From: Hwanghaeella grinnelliae
Lineage (GTDB): Bacteria; Pseudomonadota; Alphaproteobacteria; UBA8366; Aestuariispiraceae
Assembly: GCF_004005845.1 (NCBI RefSeq)
Contig: NZ_SADE01000002.1
Coordinates: 434,421 to 498,420, forward strand
Direction: 5' to 3'
Length of the DNA stretch: 64,000 nucleotides
The notes beneath the pieces were generated by a model. The model saw only the letters and a list, made by a program, of their open reading frames with translations, was not told where the DNA came from and searched no databases. Below, in pieces: positions 61,701-64,000 of this stretch (its first letter is position 1; each line of letters opens with the position of its first letter). The position numbers and the translations under genes were made by a program.

Positions 61701-62358
61701 TGCGGTTTCCACCCATCGCCAAGCCGTCATCGTCCATGCCGGAAACACTTTCCGCTTCCGCCGCGGCGACGGCGGCGGGATCTTCGATCAAGGGGACCGC
61801 GACCGGTTCCTCATCACCCCGGACAAAGGCACGCGCATAACCCCAGGCATGCAGCGCAAGGCGCAGGCATAAAATCGCGAAGGCGATCGGGGCCAGAAGT
61901 TTCGCCGGCCAAAGCGGCAGGCGGATATCCAAGCTGGAATCCCGGCTCCACAACGGCGCATTGAAATCGAAGGAGCGATCGAAATGGGACCAGCTGCCCC
62001 AAACCAGCAGGATCATCACGATCAGCATCAGGATGGTGGAGAAGAATTCCGCCCCCCAAAGGAACCGCCCCTTGAGGCGGCCGATCAGGATGTCCATGCG
62101 GATGTGACCGCCCAGGCGCTGACAATAGGCGACGCCGATCATGGCAATCACCGGCATCAACTGTTCAATCCAGTCGACATAACCCGGCAGAGGCTGGTTG
62201 AAGAAGTTCCGCCCGCCGACGCTGATCACCGCCAGGACCATCAACGAAAAGACGGCCAACCCGCCGAGCAGGGCGAGGGCCGATTCGATTTTGAAGAAGG
62301 CCCGGTCGATGCGGCTGAGGGTGCTGTCATCCGACAGAATGGAGGCGTGGCCCGCCAT
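61693..62358 (-). CDS. dctQ: TRAP transporter small permease (DctQ)
   Basis: A 221-residue membrane protein with four predicted helices. Helices start at ALALLGGLAVFSLMVLAVISVGGR, and WIEQLMPVIAMIGVAYCQRLGGHIRMDIL carries the conserved G-x-H-I-R-M-D motif of DctQ. The last 40 residues form an acidic, disordered C-terminal tail. It pairs with DctM (8-nt overlap). It is separated from DctP by a stable hairpin. Confidence 0.92.
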   Translation of the reverse strand: MAGHASILSDDSTLSRIDRAFFKIESALALLGGLAVFSLMVLAVISVGGRNFFNQPLPGYVDWIEQLMPVIAMIGVAYCQRLGGHIRMDILIGRLKGRFLWGAEFFSTILMLIVMILLVWGSWSHFDRSFDFNAPLWSRDSSLDIRLPLWPAKLLAPIAFAILCLRLALHAWGYARAFVRGDEEPVAVPLIEDPAAVAAAEAESVSGMDDDGLAMGGNRNG

Positions 62359-62385
62359 GACGTGCTCCGAAGAATATGAAGGACA

Positions 62386-62421
62386 CCGGTCCCGTTACGG
62401 GGATTCCCCGACAGGGACCGG
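62386..62421. terminator. Nested hairpin between dctP and dctQ
   Basis: CCGGTCCC and GGGACCGG form an 8-bp stem enclosing an inner GGGG/CCCC stem. It lies 18 nt after the dctP stop (minus strand). No U-run, so it likely reduces permease expression relative to binding protein, as in other TRAP operons. Confidence 0.6.
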
Positions 62422-62438
62422 CGCCAAGTTCAGGAGGG

Positions 62439-63449
62439 TTAACTCCCGGAGACGGTGCTTACGACGAGGTCGTAAAGTTCCTGGGCCGGCAAACCGCGGG
62501 CCTTGTTGTCTTCGATCCATTTCTGGGCGGCAGGGCCGGCGACCTTGGCTTTCAGGTCGGCGATGGCGTCGGCGTCATAGGTGATCTGTTTGATCCCCTT
62601 TTTGTCCAGCAACGGACCCCATTTCGCCATGGTCTTTTCGTTGTAGAAGTCGATGTAATAGGCCATCGCTTCATCAACCGATCCCAGCAGCGCGTCGCGC
62701 TCGGCATCGGAGAGGGAGGCCAGTGCGTCGGTGTTGACCACGACCGGGCAATTCACGGTGCCTGGGTTCAGATTGGTGGTCCACCACTCGGCGTTCTCAA
62801 CCGTGCCGAAGGACATATGGGCGTGCGGGGCGAAGGAAACGGCCTTCACCACACCGCTGTCCATGGCCTGGCGCACTTCCGTCGCGGACATGGAGGTCGG
62901 CACGGCACCGAGAGCCGCCATCGCTTCACCGATCCCGCCGGTGGCGCGAACGGACATGCCGTCGAAGCCGGACAGCGCGGTCGGCGCATCACCGACACCG
63001 ACCACATTGTACTGCGGCAGCGGGGTGGGCATCAGCAGCGTCGCGTTCCACCGCGCCAGGTCCGCCTGGACCGCCGGATGGTTATAGACGGCCATCGATA
63101 CCTTGTTTTCCAATTCCAGCGAATCTACGCCCAGGAACGGCAGTTCCAGAACCGTGATCGACGGGTTCTTATCGGCATGGTACCCGGCGCAGAACTGCGC
63201 CATTTCAAAGGCGCCGATGGAGATCCCGTCCAGGTTCTCCTTGTTCTTGGCGAGACCGCCGTAAGAGATGTTCAGGGTGAATTCGCCATTGGTCTTCGCT
63301 TTGACCAGTTCGGCGATCTTTTCGACATGTTCGGTAAAAGCGCGGCGCTTGCCCCAGAGCGAGACATTCCATTCCGTCGCCATGGCTTCACCGACGAACG
63401 ACGTGGCAATCAGCGCCGACACGGCGACGCCTAGATACTTGGCTTTCAT
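62439..63449 (-). CDS. dctP: TRAP transporter substrate-binding protein (DctP)
   Basis: A 336-residue periplasmic protein with a signal peptide (residues 1-24, ending GEAMA). The mature part contains FTEHVEKIAELVKAKTNGEFTLNISYGG and the conserved GFDGMSVRATGGIGEAMAALGAVPTSMS loop, in which the substrate carboxylate-binding arginine lies (SVRATGG). The start is preceded by GGGAGG. Substrates of this class are carboxylic acids; the neighbourhood suggests a sugar acid. First gene of the operon. Confidence 0.94.
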   Translation of the reverse strand: MKAKYLGVAVSALIATSFVGEAMATEWNVSLWGKRRAFTEHVEKIAELVKAKTNGEFTLNISYGGLAKNKENLDGISIGAFEMAQFCAGYHADKNPSITVLELPFLGVDSLELENKVSMAVYNHPAVQADLARWNATLLMPTPLPQYNVVGVGDAPTALSGFDGMSVRATGGIGEAMAALGAVPTSMSATEVRQAMDSGVVKAVSFAPHAHMSFGTVENAEWWTTNLNPGTVNCPVVVNTDALASLSDAERDALLGSVDEAMAYYIDFYNEKTMAKWGPLLDKKGIKQITYDADAIADLKAKVAGPAAQKWIEDNKARGLPAQELYDLVVSTVSGS

Positions 63450-63551
63450 GCTGACCTCCCAGCTTTTGAGTTATTGAAACTTTTGTTGGGCCGGACCTTA
63501 TGAGAGCGCCGCCGGGCGAACTATGAAGATTTTCGCCATACGGGCCGGTTT

Positions 63552-63573
63552 GCCCTGCGGATTTCCGCAGGGC
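63552..63573. terminator. Hairpin downstream of sigma-54 regulator gene
   Basis: GCCCTGCGG-ATTT-CCGCAGGGC is a perfect 9-bp stem with 4-nt loop, 24 nt after the regulator stop on the minus strand and 102 nt upstream of dctP. It should separate the regulator transcript from the TRAP operon, although no U-run follows. Confidence 0.6.
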
Positions 63574-63597
63574 TGCGTCTGATGCCATTCGGGAGGG

Positions 63598-64000
63598 TCA
63601 GATCAGATCGGCTTTATTGAGGCCGAGTTTGACGATCTTTTCGTTCAACGTCCGGCGACCGATGCCCAGCGCCTCGGCGGCGGCATCCATCCGCCCCTTA
63701 TGCGCCTGGATCGCCTTCGCGATGAGCTGACGTTCGAAGGAAGCAACCGCCTCGCGCAGGGTTTCCGGCACATCCATGCTGTCGCCGTCGAGGGAGATCG
63801 CGCCGGCGACGGAGCCGCGCCCGCGTCGGGCGGCCAGCACCCGGCGTTCGGCAACATGGCGCAATTCCCGCACATTGCCGCGCCAGTCATGGGACAGCAG
63901 CGCGGCGAGGTCTTCCGGCGTCAGTTCCGGCGGGTCAATTTCGAACAAAGCCGCGTGCTGGGCGACAAAATGCTGATAAAGCAGGGGAATGTCGTCCCGC
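63598..64000 (-). CDS. Sigma-54-dependent activator, C-terminal part (5' end off right edge)
   Basis: The visible 134 residues are the end of an NtrC/DctD-type regulator. RDDIPLLYQHFVA and DWRGNVRELRHVAERRVLA are the AAA+ C-terminal part, and a Fis-type helix-turn-helix (AAEALGIGRRTLNEKIVKLGL) ends the protein. A DctD-type partner of a DctB kinase would usually sit beside a TRAP operon and control it, consistent with the position. The rest of the protein lies beyond the window. Confidence 0.9.
   Translation of the reverse strand, partial: RDDIPLLYQHFVAQHAALFEIDPPELTPEDLAALLSHDWRGNVRELRHVAERRVLAARRGRGSVAGAISLDGDSMDVPETLREAVASFERQLIAKAIQAHKGRMDAAAEALGIGRRTLNEKIVKLGLNKADLI

Noticed and set aside
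63450-63597. Sigma-54 promoter (-24 GG / -12 GC) ahead of dctP
   Set aside because: GGCATCAGACGCAGC is the closest match but the GG-to-GC spacing is one too many and the consensus is poor.

Overview
The window looks like a chromosomal segment of a GC-rich free-living alphaproteobacterium of the Rhodospirillales type. The evidence is the kind of genes present: an Irr-type Fur regulator, a RegB/RegA redox two-component pair, a 1612-residue NAD-glutamate dehydrogenase, a SUV3-type RNA helicase, and TRAP and ABC uptake systems of the alphaproteobacterial pattern. No rRNA, tRNA, CRISPR array, transposase or phage gene was recognised. The genus is not assignable from the sequence alone.

Layout. 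(1) 1-5770: an iron/peroxide-stress group (a GlpC-like Fe-S protein cut by the left edge, a rubrerythrin, Irr, and a palindromic operator next to a promoter), then a class A penicillin-binding protein, a RidA-like protein and a secreted ankyrin protein. (2) 5908-30459: cobalamin biosynthesis in four blocks. These are cbiD-cobK; cobA-cobB with ycgN and a dapA-like gene; a tightly overlapping operon cbiX-cobH-cobL-cobI-cbiG/cobJ-cobM; and cobT with divergent cobS-cobC-cobU-cobW. Between them lie a DUF45 protease, a Bcr/CflA exporter, regBA, an ABC-2 exporter and a TetR/DUF4336 pair. (3) 30564-43599: two small Ser-rich ORFs, the SUV3-like helicase with an S4 protein, housekeeping and hypothetical genes, aconitase, an alpha/beta hydrolase and kynureninase. 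(4) 43641-49419: the giant GDH and a 1-Cys peroxiredoxin. (5) 49699-63449: accessory carbon uptake and catabolism, namely a sugar-type ABC importer with an SMP-30 lactonase, a PAS histidine kinase, an amidohydrolase, a beta-hydroxyacid dehydrogenase, a PdxA-family dehydrogenase and a TRAP transporter. The C-terminus of a sigma-54 activator is cut by the right edge.

How the genes work together. The B12 genes spell out the early-cobalt (anaerobic-type) corrin route: cobaltochelatase CbiX, CbiG and CbiD are present, and CobG, CobF and CobN are not seen in the window. Genes for nucleotide-loop assembly (CobU, CobT, CobS, CobC) and the metal chaperone CobW are also here. CobQ, CobD, CobO and BluB must lie elsewhere if the pathway is complete. 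Almost every junction inside the main cob operon is an ATGA-type or 1-nt overlap, which implies translational coupling.

Most noteworthy sequence observations: a 20-bp tandem duplication that shifts the 3' end of cobB and breaks an ancestral overlap with ycgN; a structured intergenic element bounded by 27-bp perfect inverted repeats downstream of cobM; a His-rich metal-binding tail on CbiX; an internally repeated insertion in the ATPase domain of a histidine kinase; a pair of adjacent small Ser-rich ORFs sharing a C-terminal motif; and several palindromes in promoter regions. I did not identify a clearly new multi-gene system.
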